Source: Stygiolobus caldivivus (GTDB taxonomy: Archaea; Thermoproteota; Thermoprotei_A; Sulfolobales; Sulfolobaceae). From it: DNA of 64,000 nucleotides. The stretch's first letter is position 1. Each line of letters begins with the position of its first letter. Shown here piece after piece: positions 1-9,706 of this stretch. The position numbers and the translations under genes are program-made. Location of the stretch: assembly GCF_019704315.1 (NCBI RefSeq), contig NZ_AP024597.1, forward strand, positions 1,922,001 to 1,986,000, given 5' to 3'. The notes beneath the pieces were generated by a model that was given only the letters and a program-made list of their open reading frames with translations, did not search any database and was not told where the DNA came from.

Positions 1-1
1 G

Positions 2-49
2 GAAGAGGATTGGGAGGAAGAGGAAGACTGGGAAGAGGAAGAGTGGTAA
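2..49 (+). CDS. 3' end of an upstream gene with acidic Trp-spaced tail (partial)
   Basis: Read from base 2, the first 48 bases give EEDWEEEEDWEEEEW followed by a TAA stop, an acidic tail punctuated by tryptophans. A second frame (from base 1) reads a Gly/Arg-rich tail GRGLGGRGRLGRGR and stops at base 60, so the true frame cannot be settled without the upstream sequence. The protein is not identified. Either reading ends before the ABCE1 start. Confidence 0.4.
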   Translation, partial: EEDWEEEEDWEEEEW

Positions 50-100
50 GATTTTCATAATTTTTTATTGTTCTAATCTAAGTTTATGCGGGGAACTTCT

Positions 101-1915
101 TTGCGAGTAGCTGTTTTAAATTATGATTACTGTAAGCCCGATAAATGTAATATAGAATGCGTGGCATTTTGTCCAATAAATAAATCAGGAAGCAAAGCCA
201 TAGAGCTATCGGATATAGTAAAAGGAAAACCAGTTATTTACGAGGAAACATGTATCGGATGCGGAATATGTATTAAAAAGTGTCCTTTTGGAGCTATAGA
301 TATAGTTAATTTACCAGATGAATTCGGAGAAGAAGAAATCCATAGATATAAGGTTAATGGTTTTAAATTGTTTGGAATAATTACTCCTAAAAGAGGATAT
401 GTAATCGGCCTTTTGGGAAAAAATAGTACAGGTAAATCTACAATACTACGTATTTTAAGCGGAGAGCTCGTGCCTAATTTTGGTGATCCACAAGCTAAAC
501 TAACAAAAGAACAAGTACTAGATCGATTTAAGGGTAAAGAGCTGTATGATTACTTTAGTTTATTATACAGTGGGAAGTTAAAAATTATTCATAAAATTCA
601 GTACGTTGAATATGCTAGTAAATTCCTAAAAGGAACGGTAAACGAGCTATTAACTAAGGTAGACGATAGGGGTAAAATAGACGAGGTTAAATCCTTATTA
701 AATCTTTCTCCTATGTGGACAAAAGATGTCAGATATTTGAGTGGAGGAGAATTACAAAAACTTCTAGTTGCGGCTGCACTCCTCAGAGAAGCAGACGTTT
801 ATCTATTCGATGAACCTTCATCATATCTAGATATTAGGGAAAGGATAAATATGGCTAATTCTATAAGAGAACTAACTAAAGGGAAATACGTCGTTGTGGT
901 TGAGCATGATTTAATTGTATTAGATTATCTCACCGACTTAATAAATATAATTTATGGTAAGAGTTCTGTTTATGGACGTGTATCAAAAACGTATACTAGT
1001 AGGGTTGGTATTAATAACTTTCTCAAGGGATATTTACCCGCTGAAAATATGCAAATTAGATCAGATGAGATTAAGTTTAATTTAAAAGAACTTACAGATC
1101 TTGATTTAACGGCCAATGCTCAACCTAAGGTTATATGGACCGGACTCTCTAAGAAATTAGATGGATTTAGCCTAGAAGTTGAAGAGGGTTATGCTAGAGA
1201 AGGAGAAGTAATTGGTATTGTAGGGCCTAACGGAATAGGAAAAACAACATTTATGAGAATTTTAGTCTCGGAAATAAAACCTGATGAGGGGCAGGTTTTG
1301 ACAGAAGGTTTATCCCTATCATATAAGCCTCAAAGAATAGCACCTAATTATGATGGGACAGTCCAAGAGTTCCTAGAAAGCGTAAGGAAGGACGTTTTAT
1401 CGAGCTCTAATTGGTTTTTTGAAGAAGTTGTAAAAAGACTTAATTTACATAGAATTTTAGAGTCTAAAGTAATAGACTTAAGCGGAGGAGAATTACAAAA
1501 ATTATACGTCACTGCATCATTAGCGAAAGAAGCAGACGTATATGTTATAGACGAACCTTCATCGTATTTAGATGTAGAAGAACGTTATATCGTGGCAAAA
1601 GCGATAAAGAGGGTAACTAGAGAGAGAAAGAGTGTAACATTTATGGTAGATCATGATTTAGCTTTACACGATTATATTGCAGATAGAGTAATGGTTTTCA
1701 CTGGTGCCCCTGGGTTAAAGGGCTATGCTAAGAAACCTCAAAGTTTAAGTTCAGGAATGAACGAGTTTCTTAAGGAATTAGGAATAACGTTCAGAAGAGA
1801 TATGGATAGCGGGAGGCCAAGGGTGAATAAGCCTGGGAGTTATTTAGATAGAATTCAGAAAGAAAATAATGAATATTATTCTATGAAAATAGTTAGAGAG
1901 GAAAGTAATACGTAA
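101..1915 (+). CDS. abce1: ABCE1/Rli1 ribosome-recycling ATPase
   Basis: ABCE1 splits the ribosome after termination together with aRF1/aPelota and acts in the cytosol. The N-terminus carries two 4Fe-4S motifs: Cys at about 11, 16, 20, 24 and at 51, 54, 57, 61 (CIGCGICIKKCP). Two ABC ATPase halves follow: Walker A GKNSTGKST (~105) and GPNGIGKTT (~375), signature LSGGELQK in both (~213, ~460), Walker B FDEPSSYLD and IDEPSSYLD. Length 604 aa is normal. An ATG at 86 is in frame, but the family begins MRVAVL, so I prefer TTG at 101; the GGGGA at 91-95 is then its ribosome binding site. It leads into the FBP aldolase gene 32 bases downstream. Confidence 0.96.
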   Translation: MRVAVLNYDYCKPDKCNIECVAFCPINKSGSKAIELSDIVKGKPVIYEETCIGCGICIKKCPFGAIDIVNLPDEFGEEEIHRYKVNGFKLFGIITPKRGYVIGLLGKNSTGKSTILRILSGELVPNFGDPQAKLTKEQVLDRFKGKELYDYFSLLYSGKLKIIHKIQYVEYASKFLKGTVNELLTKVDDRGKIDEVKSLLNLSPMWTKDVRYLSGGELQKLLVAAALLREADVYLFDEPSSYLDIRERINMANSIRELTKGKYVVVVEHDLIVLDYLTDLINIIYGKSSVYGRVSKTYTSRVGINNFLKGYLPAENMQIRSDEIKFNLKELTDLDLTANAQPKVIWTGLSKKLDGFSLEVEEGYAREGEVIGIVGPNGIGKTTFMRILVSEIKPDEGQVLTEGLSLSYKPQRIAPNYDGTVQEFLESVRKDVLSSSNWFFEEVVKRLNLHRILESKVIDLSGGELQKLYVTASLAKEADVYVIDEPSSYLDVEERYIVAKAIKRVTRERKSVTFMVDHDLALHDYIADRVMVFTGAPGLKGYAKKPQSLSSGMNEFLKELGITFRRDMDSGRPRVNKPGSYLDRIQKENNEYYSMKIVREESNT

Positions 1916-1947
1916 AATTTTTTATATTGTTTAAGTATTTAGGCTTG

Positions 1948-3108
<1,161 letters not shown>

Positions 3109-3121
3109 CTTTTTCTTTCCT
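3109..3121 (+). terminator. Pyrimidine-rich stretch after fbp
   Basis: The 13 bases after the fbp stop are CTTTTTCTTTCCT-like and lie just before the S17e gene. Pyrimidine (T-rich) tracts terminate transcription in Sulfolobales, so this may be a weak terminator; there is no hairpin. Confidence 0.3.
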
Positions 3122-3149
3122 ATTCAGTATTTATTTGGAGGTAATAATA

Positions 3150-3383
3150 ATGGGAAATGTTTATACCAAGGATATAAAAAGAGTAGCAAAAGAATTATAT
3201 GAAAAGTTTAAAGACCAAGTTAGCCCAGATTTTTCTTCTAACAAGAAATTAGTCGACGCTTACGTAGATGTACAATCTAAGAAAGTGAAAAACAGGATAG
3301 CTGGGTATTTGACTAGGTACGCTAAACTAAGCAAAGAGCAAGCAAGTAAAGAGGAAGTAATAGAAGAGGAAAGTGAAGAATAG
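3150..3383 (+). CDS. rps17e: 30S ribosomal protein S17e
   Basis: Small-subunit protein of archaea and eukaryotes, 77 aa. The N-terminal [20 protein letters not shown] and the middle part [13 protein letters not shown] are typical of S17e; the C-terminus is a Glu-rich tail. The start is set by a strong GGAGGT (3137-3142) seven bases before ATG 3150; an in-frame TTG at 3135 overlaps that site and is rejected. It is followed after 2 bases by the ubiquitin-fold gene, so they are probably cotranscribed. Confidence 0.93.
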   Translation: MGNVYTKDIKRVAKELYEKFKDQVSPDFSSNKKLVDAYVDVQSKKVKNRIAGYLTRYAKLSKEQASKEEVIEEESEE

Positions 3384-3385
3384 AA

Positions 3386-3646
3386 ATGCCCCTGACTGTA
3401 GTTCTGAGGGGCCCTCTGGTAACGACTTACGGGTTTGAAAAAATCACTTACGATGGGGAATATACGATCCAAGAAATAATAAAGAAAATAGATAATAATA
3501 AGAATATAATCTATGATAATAAAGTAGGTAATATAAAATCTGGATATATAATACTGGTAAACGGGAAAGACTATAGACTTCTCAAGAACCACGTAATTAA
3601 GGATAACGATTTAATAGAAATTATCCCTATAAATCATGGTGGTTAG
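3386..3646 (+). CDS. Urm1/MoaD/ThiS-like beta-grasp protein with C-terminal Gly-Gly
   Basis: An 86-aa ubiquitin-fold protein ending INHGG. The segment SGYIILVNGKDYRLLKNHVIKDNDLIEIIP is the typical MoaD/ThiS core in which the last strands precede a diglycine tail that is adenylated and thiocarboxylated by an E1-like enzyme. In S. acidocaldarius a Urm1-like protein of this type serves as a sulfur carrier and as a protein modifier linked to the proteasome; that this gene is its orthologue is inferred from fold, tail and context. Its end overlaps the start of the Cgi121 gene by 11 bases, suggesting translational coupling. It could instead be a molybdopterin MoaD, but no molybdenum-cofactor genes are nearby. 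Confidence 0.75.
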   Translation: MPLTVVLRGPLVTTYGFEKITYDGEYTIQEIIKKIDNNKNIIYDNKVGNIKSGYIILVNGKDYRLLKNHVIKDNDLIEIIPINHGG

Positions 3647-4049
3647 GATAATAATTAAAGTTTTTAAAATAATTAACTCTTCAATAGATTTTAAGTCATT
3701 AATAGGATATGATGGTAAGTGTGTATCTCAAGTTTTATCCTATATACCACCTGATATAGAAATAATTCATGCATGCGAGTTATTTCATTACTTACTTACA
3801 AAAGATAAAATAAACAAAAAGTTTAAATCCCCATCCCTTTTATTCCTCCTTCTTTTGACTCATGAAAAAAATATTAAAGATGCAACTTCCAGAGCAAGAC
3901 TAGAAAATGAGAAAGCAGAAGCCCTATATCAAATCGTATGTTGTAATAATGATCAAGACAATCTTATACTCTATCAGAAGGGACTTACAAATGAGGACAG
4001 AATAGCGTTGTCTAAGAATGCAATACATTCGATGGAGTGGCTCTCTTAA
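3636..4049 (+). CDS. cgi121: Probable KEOPS subunit Cgi121
   Basis: 137 aa. KEOPS makes the threonylcarbamoyladenosine (t6A) at tRNA position 37; Cgi121 binds the kinase Bud32 and the tRNA acceptor end. Support: the stretch SPSLLFLLLLTHEKNIKDATSRARLENEK... contains the hydrophobic helix and 'I..A..R...' pattern of Cgi121, and a C-terminal acidic 'NEDRIALSKNA' like the family's end. Similarity is moderate, so the call is probable. The first codons overlap the ubiquitin-fold gene. Pcc1, another KEOPS subunit, is at 35478 in this window; Kae1 and Bud32 are not here. Confidence 0.65.
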   Translation: MVVRIIIKVFKIINSSIDFKSLIGYDGKCVSQVLSYIPPDIEIIHACELFHYLLTKDKINKKFKSPSLLFLLLLTHEKNIKDATSRARLENEKAEALYQIVCCNNDQDNLILYQKGLTNEDRIALSKNAIHSMEWLS

Positions 4050-4067
4050 TTTTTATAGTATTTAATT

Positions 4068-5696
4068 ATGAATAGTAGAGTATTCTCACTATTTCTTATG
4101 GTAATAGGATTCTTACTCTTAGTTTCATCTCTCCATTTACTTAGCTTTTCAATGTACGAGGTTCTAATAGTGATTATTATATTTGCCTTTTTTGCATTTT
4201 TATTTAGTAGACTGAATATTTATCAGAAAGTAAAAGATATAATGGTTACATCAGAATTAAAGGGTTCAATTAATAGGATTAAATATAACTCTAAAGAATT
4301 CGTTTATATTTCCTTTAAAATAGTAGGAAAAGAAGGGTCGGGACAACAAGTAGACTATACGAAAGAGATAGCCCAAGCTGTAGATATTATAAAAAGGCAA
4401 AAAGATCGTAAAGTAAAAGTAGCTATTTTAACCACTTTAGACCCATTACCAGGTAGTGGATTTATATTTTACCAAGAAGTGGATAAGGAATTTAATGAGG
4501 AAGAATTCATCATAAATACTATAAATTTAAAGAATATAATAGAAAGCATAGCTCCTCATGTTTCTTTAGAAGCAGTAGCCATAAATAATGATTTATTTTT
4601 GCCTTTTCCTAAAGTTATGGGAGGGGTATTATTCGGAGGCTACATTTTTTATAAGAAATTCGGGATAGAACAGACAGAATTCCTAGATTATAATTTTGAC
4701 GTCCAAATAGGAACTACTGTAGATAACTATCAGATACCAGTAGGATTTATATCATCTGATGTCTTTAAGCATATCGCAATTTTTGGTGCTACCGGTAGCG
4801 GAAAGACTAATACGGCTTCAGTTATAGCTAGAGAATTATTTAAGAAGGGATTTAATGTTATAGTTTTAGATTGGCATGGTGAATACAAGAATTATTTACC
4901 GGATTTTAAGTACTACGGAAAGGACTCTATTATACCTTTAAATCCCATTGCGTATGAAGAACAAGATACGGAAGATATTATTGAAATAACTAAGGATGCT
5001 TTAGAGTTAACCGAGCCACAGACTTTCCTCATGTATTTAGTTTTAGAACAATTGAAGAGGATAAGAAGGCTTGACTCGACGTCGCTTAAATTAATCCTTG
5101 AAGCTATCAACTCAGAATCTTATATGATAAGGGATATTAAGTTTGCATTAGGTAGAAAGCTTTATATCTTGACCACTCCACAAGGTAGAAGGCTCTTCTC
5201 GATAGATGGAGGATATTCTTTTATTGATTTAGGAGAAAGGTTAATAGGAGGAAATATAATAGATCTAAGTTCTATATACAATATTAAGCTGCGTCGACTT
5301 TATTCACTGTACATCATGAAATTTTTATTTGAATATTATCAAAGACTAAAGGATCCTAATAGAAAGACTGTAATAATAGTAGAAGAGGCTCAAAACTATT
5401 TTAATGGCAATAATGAAATTCTCAAAAGAGCACTGCAAGAAATAAGAAAGTTTAACATTGGCCTTTGTATTATTTCACAGTCTCCATCTAGTTTAGATCC
5501 AGAGGTCATGAAAAATACTAGCATAAAAATAATTCATTCAATTAAGTCTAATTTAGATAAAAAAATAATTTCTGATTCCATAGGTCTTGATAAAGAACTA
5601 TATAATGTATTAGATAAATTAGACTTAGGTGAGGCTATTTTCATTTCTCCGAATATACGAAAAAATATGTTAGTAAAAATTAAAAAAATTGGTTAG
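4068..5696 (+). CDS. Membrane-anchored HerA-like ATPase (DUF87)
   Basis: 542-aa FtsK/HerA-superfamily ATPase. Two hydrophobic helices (residues ~5-27 and ~29-47) anchor it to the membrane. After a linker and HAS-barrel-like region comes Walker A GATGSGKTNT (~239), the HerA-typical VIVLDWHGEY (~265), and Walker B TVIIVEEAQNYF (~435), then CIISQSPSSLDPEVMKN with the sensor. HerA proper is soluble and works with NurA in DNA end resection; there is no nurA, rad50 or mre11 beside it and the membrane helices make it a distinct subgroup, like the DNA-import ATPase CedB. It may move DNA or extract proteins at the membrane; this is not decided. The last 4 bases overlap the convergent thermosome gene. 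Confidence 0.8.
   Translation: MNSRVFSLFLMVIGFLLLVSSLHLLSFSMYEVLIVIIIFAFFAFLFSRLNIYQKVKDIMVTSELKGSINRIKYNSKEFVYISFKIVGKEGSGQQVDYTKEIAQAVDIIKRQKDRKVKVAILTTLDPLPGSGFIFYQEVDKEFNEEEFIINTINLKNIIESIAPHVSLEAVAINNDLFLPFPKVMGGVLFGGYIFYKKFGIEQTEFLDYNFDVQIGTTVDNYQIPVGFISSDVFKHIAIFGATGSGKTNTASVIARELFKKGFNVIVLDWHGEYKNYLPDFKYYGKDSIIPLNPIAYEEQDTEDIIEITKDALELTEPQTFLMYLVLEQLKRIRRLDSTSLKLILEAINSESYMIRDIKFALGRKLYILTTPQGRRLFSIDGGYSFIDLGERLIGGNIIDLSSIYNIKLRRLYSLYIMKFLFEYYQRLKDPNRKTVIIVEEAQNYFNGNNEILKRALQEIRKFNIGLCIISQSPSSLDPEVMKNTSIKIIHSIKSNLDKKIISDSIGLDKELYNVLDKLDLGEAIFISPNIRKNMLVKIKKIG
5680..5690 (-). terminator. T-tract after thermosome gene
   Basis: Immediately downstream of the thsB stop on the minus strand the sequence reads AATTTTTTTAATTTTT, a T-rich tract of the kind that terminates archaeal transcription. 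It lies inside the 3' end of the convergent HerA-like gene. Confidence 0.4.
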
Positions 5697-7354
5697 TCTT
5701 CTTCTGAGGGCTTATTTTCTCCTCCCTTTTCTCCTCCTTTGCTTTCGCTCTTCTTACCTGCAGATATCAAGTCATCAATCCTAAGTATAAGTGTTGATGC
5801 TTCCGTAGCTGCTTTTATTGCATTCATCTTAACTAGTGCAGGTTCTATTACTCCTAATTTCCACATATCTTCTATCTGTCCAGTGTATACGTTAATTCCT
5901 ACCCACTTATTTGCCTCATTTTCATGAGCACTTCTTAACTTTACTATAAGGTCTATTGGGTCATATCCACCGTTTTCAATTAGTATCATAACTAAACTTT
6001 CTAATGCGTTAGCATATGCTTCAATTGCTAATTGCTCCTTTCCTCCTACTTGTGGTGCATACTTCCTCAGTCTTTTAGCTATTTCAATTTCGACTGCTCC
6101 TCCACCTGCTACAGCCCTACCATCTCTTATCACATCTGCTACAGTACCTAATGCATCTCTTAGTGCTCTCTCTGTCTCGTCAACTACTCTCTCCAGACCT
6201 CCTCTAATTAATATACTTACAGCCTTTGGATTCTTTGCGCCTTCTACAAATACCATTTTATCTTCTCCTACTTTCCTTTCCTCTACCAATGCAGCATAAC
6301 CTAAATCTTGGGCCGTTAATTCATCTATATTAGAGACTACTCTACCGCCTGTAGCTCTTGCTAGCTTTTCAAGATCACTCTTCTTTGCCCTCCTTACAGC
6401 TAGGATTCCTTTTTTGGCTAAATAGTGTTGAGCTACTTCATCAATACCCTTCTGGCATATAACGACATTAGCACCAGTTTGTGCGATCTTTTCGACCTTC
6501 TCCCTTAGTAAGTTTTCCTCTTCCTCAAGGAACTTTTGCATTTGGGTAGGATCATTTATTCTAATTTCTGCATCAAGTTCAGGTTTCTCTACTTCTAATG
6601 AAGCATCAAGCAATGCAATCTTAGCATTTTCTATTCTCTTTGGCATACCAGGGTGTACTACTTCTTTATCGACCACTATACCATATACTATTTGAGTATC
6701 GTTAATACTGCCACCGTGTTTCTTAACAATCTGTATATTATCTAAATCAACGTACCACTTATTACCTCTTAATTCTGCTACTTGTGTGACGGCTTTCACT
6801 ACAATGTCTGATAAATATTCTCTGGCTCCTGCTACTGCTTTGCTGTATAAGGATGTCATAGCTACCTTTCTTAACACGTCTGTATCATTTATAGATATAT
6901 TTGTGGCTATCTCTTGGATTGTTTTTAGTGCTTGTTCTTCTGCTTTCTTAAATCCGCTTACAATTATGGTAGGGTGTATTTCTTTGTATAATAGTTCTTC
7001 TGCTTTCTTAACTAATTCTCCTGAAAAAATCACAGCTGTCTTTGTACCGTCAGCTGTTTCCTCGTCTTGCCCTTTAGCTATTTGAACTAAAAGTTTAGCT
7101 GCTGGGTGCTGTAAATCCATCTTATCTAAAATTGTAGCTCCATCGTTTGTAATTGTTATATCTCCAAGGCTATCTACCAGCATCTTATCCATTCCTCTTG
7201 GTCCGTATGTTGTCTTAAGCGCTTCTTCTACAGCTTTTACTGCTGCAATGTTAATTCTAAGGGCTTCTTTTCCATAAGTCCTACTTGAGCCTTCCTTTAA
7301 TATTATAACTGGAATACCTTCTGGAGTAGTAGCTACAGTAGCTGTGGATGACAT
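5693..7354 (-). CDS. thsB: Thermosome subunit beta (group II chaperonin)
   Basis: 553-aa chaperonin that forms the double-ring, ATP-driven folding chamber of Sulfolobales. ATP-site motifs are [24 protein letters not shown] and GDGTKTA-type DGTKTA near the N-terminus, and GGGAVEIEI in the distal equatorial domain. The N-terminus [16 protein letters not shown] and the sequence as a whole match the beta paralogue. The tail is Gly/Lys/Glu-rich ([15 protein letters not shown]). A GTG at 7366 is in frame but belongs to the AGGTGAT ribosome binding site; ATG 7354 is used. Convergent with the HerA-like gene. Confidence 0.97.
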   Translation of the reverse strand: MSSTATVATTPEGIPVIILKEGSSRTYGKEALRINIAAVKAVEEALKTTYGPRGMDKMLVDSLGDITITNDGATILDKMDLQHPAAKLLVQIAKGQDEETADGTKTAVIFSGELVKKAEELLYKEIHPTIIVSGFKKAEEQALKTIQEIATNISINDTDVLRKVAMTSLYSKAVAGAREYLSDIVVKAVTQVAELRGNKWYVDLDNIQIVKKHGGSINDTQIVYGIVVDKEVVHPGMPKRIENAKIALLDASLEVEKPELDAEIRINDPTQMQKFLEEEENLLREKVEKIAQTGANVVICQKGIDEVAQHYLAKKGILAVRRAKKSDLEKLARATGGRVVSNIDELTAQDLGYAALVEERKVGEDKMVFVEGAKNPKAVSILIRGGLERVVDETERALRDALGTVADVIRDGRAVAGGGAVEIEIAKRLRKYAPQVGGKEQLAIEAYANALESLVMILIENGGYDPIDLIVKLRSAHENEANKWVGINVYTGQIEDMWKLGVIEPALVKMNAIKAATEASTLILRIDDLISAGKKSESKGGEKGGENKPSEED

Positions 7355-7361
7355 TTCCTTT

Positions 7362-7400
7362 ATCACCTGTTCGTTTTCCCATTAGAAGAGGTTATATAAA
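7362..7400 (-). promoter_or_regulatory. thsB promoter and ribosome binding site
   Basis: On the minus strand a TATA box TTTATATA (7393-7400) preceded by an A/T-rich BRE-like stretch lies about 42 bases before the ATG, predicting a start of transcription near 7370 and a 5' leader of roughly 16 bases that carries the Shine-Dalgarno AGGTGAT (7362-7368). The leader with a strong binding site fits a highly translated gene. Confidence 0.55.
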
Positions 7401-7433
7401 AATTTTTCTTTCCAATTAACCCTAACTATTTGC

Positions 7434-8033
7434 CTATAAAAGTTCTGTTGGAACCGTTATTTCTCTCTGAAAGAGTAGCTCTTCTATTTTATTTTTTATT
7501 AAAATCCTTTCTCTCGTAGATACTTTAGATAAAATTTTTTCGAAATATTTCTTACTAATTCCTAGATTATGTTGCACTTTGTTGAATAAAGATTTATCAT
7601 AGAAGTAGAACGTTAATGCTACTTTATATTTTATATGTTTATCTCTGAATTGTGGAAATCTTTCAATAAGGTCGTAGATAATTAATAATTTCTCGTTATT
7701 TTCAATGTATTTTAGGGGTATAATGGAGGATTCTCTAACGACACTACCATTATAAAATATGAATTTTTCCTCTACAGATCTTTTTAATTTGCCAAGACGG
7801 TTCCTTTTTATATTTTTATTGACGATCGCATCGGTTCTATTTTTAATAGATAAAGACTTAAGGATAAATGGTTCATACACAGACTTATAATTAGCTACAT
7901 TAACTGGTTCATCCACGGCATTTTCATATTGTTCAAATATCTGGTCTATTACCGAACCGCAACTACTGCATACTATAATACCGTTCTTATAATCCCAGAT
8001 CAAGTCTTTATTTTTACAATAAGGACACTCCAT
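7434..8033 (-). CDS. tfb3: TFB3, truncated TFB paralogue of the DNA-damage response
   Basis: 199 aa. The N-terminal zinc ribbon has Cys3, Cys6, Cys22 and Cys25 (ECPYCKNKD...VCSSCG). The rest, with KYKVALTFYFYDKSLFNKVQHNLGI, resembles a single degenerate cyclin-like repeat, so the protein is shorter than full TFB (about 300 aa) and lacks the B-reader and a complete DNA-binding core. In Sulfolobus the TFB3 protein is UV-induced and switches on DNA-exchange and repair genes together with TFB1. Position beside thermosome beta agrees with the S. acidocaldarius order as I recall it. Divergent from the EndA-like gene with 63 bases between them. Confidence 0.85.
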   Translation of the reverse strand: MECPYCKNKDLIWDYKNGIIVCSSCGSVIDQIFEQYENAVDEPVNVANYKSVYEPFILKSLSIKNRTDAIVNKNIKRNRLGKLKRSVEEKFIFYNGSVVRESSIIPLKYIENNEKLLIIYDLIERFPQFRDKHIKYKVALTFYFYDKSLFNKVQHNLGISKKYFEKILSKVSTRERILIKNKIEELLFQREITVPTELL

Positions 8034-8096
8034 AAAAAGATAAAGGCTACTACATATACTTTTTAATTCGTTTTAAAAGTAAGAATACTGACTCAG

Positions 8097-8384
8097 ATGG
8101 CAGAAAATAATGATATTGATAAATTTATAGTTATTAATGATTTAAAACAAAGAGGAAAAAAAGGTAGGATTTCAGGAAAATATATCTATTTAGAGTCTGG
8201 GAATAGAAAATATATAATAAAAACAATAAATGAAAATAATAAAGTTAATATTAGAGAAATAGAAGATTTCGTATCATTTTCCTCTAAAATAGATAAAGAA
8301 AGCGTTATTGCTATAGTTGATAAATATGGTGATGTCAGTTATTATTTCTTATCAGAAATAAAGCTAAATAAGAAAGGGGAATGA
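8097..8384 (+). CDS. EndA-like subunit of tRNA-splicing endonuclease (probably structural)
   Basis: 95 aa. The end of the protein, VIAIVDKYGDVSYY followed by LSEIKL, matches the C-terminal strand of the EndA nuclease fold (typically AVVDEEGDVTYY), the dimer-forming part. The region where the catalytic Tyr and His usually lie is shortened and has no histidine. Crenarchaea have heterotetrameric splicing endonucleases of one catalytic and one small structural subunit; this looks like the structural one. The window contains three tRNA genes with introns that such an enzyme would remove. It is followed after 3 bases by hisS. Confidence 0.6.
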   Translation: MAENNDIDKFIVINDLKQRGKKGRISGKYIYLESGNRKYIIKTINENNKVNIREIEDFVSFSSKIDKESVIAIVDKYGDVSYYFLSEIKLNKKGE

Positions 8385-8387
8385 AAA

Positions 8388-9689
8388 TTGGTATCTTATG
8401 AACCTCTAAGAGGAATGAAAGATTATTATGGCAAAGAATTAGAGAAGATTAAATTTATTGAAGATACCTTTAGGAAAATTGTAAATAGTGCAGGGTATTC
8501 AGAAATATACACTCCCGTAGTAGAAGAATTTGAATTATTTTCTATGAAAGGCGGTGAAGAGCTTAGGAATACAATGTATGTTTTCAAAGATAAAGCTGAA
8601 AGAGAAATAGCGTTAAGACCCGAGTTTACTCCTAGTGTAGTCAGGGCATATTTAAATAAAATGCAACACCTTCCAAAGCCGGTAAGACTATTCTATATAG
8701 GTACAGTTTATAGATATGATGAACCTCAATTTGGTAGATTTAGAGAATTTAGGCAAGCCGGAATAGAATTAATAGGTTCTAATAGTATCTTAGCGGACAT
8801 AGAGGTGGTTGACTTATTGCTTCAAATATATTCCTCTTTAGGCCTCTCTAAAGATATAGAAATTAAAATAAATAACATAGCAATTTATAGAAAAATTTTC
8901 AATAAGATAAATCTTGATGAAGCTAAACAAGAACACATACTTCATCTAATAGATAAAGGGAAAAGGGAAGAGGCTTTAAGAGAATTAAAAGGTACACTAT
9001 ATACAGATCTAATAAACTTTCTGCTTGAACAAAATCAAGTAAAAATAGATTCTTTAGACACGGTACTGAGTGAAGTTTCAAAGTACGAAAATTTAGAGTT
9101 AACCGAAGAAATAGATAAGATAAAAGCAATTAGTAGAATTATATCTGATTTCAATATTAAAGTAAACATAGATTTAGGATTTGTAAGAGGTCTAGCTTAT
9201 TATACGGGCTTGATCTTTGAGGTTAAGCATTATAAGGTTCCTTTTAGTATAGCAGGAGGAGGAAGATATGACAGTTTAGTTAGGCTATATGGAGGTAATG
9301 ATACACCAGCTATAGGGTTTGCCATCGGGGTTGAAAGGACCGCATTAGTACTAGATAGTGTAGATAAATTACAAAGCCCAAAAAAAGGTGTTTTAATTAT
9401 TATCTCTACTAACGATAATAGAAACAGCAGTGAAAAAGATATGATATCATATGGAATTAAAGTATTGCACAAGTTAAGGGAGTTAGGTTTAATAGTATCC
9501 CTAAACCTTAAGGAGCAGTCCATATCTAAACTTATCCCTTCATATTTAGAAGAGGGATATTCATTTATAGTGATAATAGGTAAGAAAGAATTAGAAGAAA
9601 AAAAGATAACTATTAAAAACCTAGAAAATAAATCTCAGCTCTCGATCCCAGAAAACAGTATAGAGGAGTATGTTAAGCAAATAATTTAA
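8388..9689 (+). CDS. hisS: Histidyl-tRNA synthetase
   Basis: 433-aa class II synthetase charging tRNA-His. N-terminal LRGMKDYYG is the class signature of His[16 protein letters not shown] and motif 2 [18 protein letters not shown] (~107-124) follow, then the histidine-specific GLAYYTG (~268) and motif 3 [13 protein letters not shown] (~308-320), and a C-terminal anticodon-binding domain. Start is TTG 8388, preceded by AAAGGGG (spacing 7). Directly behind the EndA-like gene and 14 bases before psmB, so likely one operon. Confidence 0.96.
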   Translation: MVSYEPLRGMKDYYGKELEKIKFIEDTFRKIVNSAGYSEIYTPVVEEFELFSMKGGEELRNTMYVFKDKAEREIALRPEFTPSVVRAYLNKMQHLPKPVRLFYIGTVYRYDEPQFGRFREFRQAGIELIGSNSILADIEVVDLLLQIYSSLGLSKDIEIKINNIAIYRKIFNKINLDEAKQEHILHLIDKGKREEALRELKGTLYTDLINFLLEQNQVKIDSLDTVLSEVSKYENLELTEEIDKIKAISRIISDFNIKVNIDLGFVRGLAYYTGLIFEVKHYKVPFSIAGGGRYDSLVRLYGGNDTPAIGFAIGVERTALVLDSVDKLQSPKKGVLIIISTNDNRNSSEKDMISYGIKVLHKLRELGLIVSLNLKEQSISKLIPSYLEEGYSFIVIIGKKELEEKKITIKNLENKSQLSIPENSIEEYVKQII

Positions 9690-9706
9690 GTGATAAAAAG
9701 GATTTG

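Noticed and set aside
6786-7085. Long plus-strand frames opposite thsB, ahcY, EF-2 and other genes
   Set aside because: Antisense shadows caused by codon bias of the real genes, with no ribosome site or homology.
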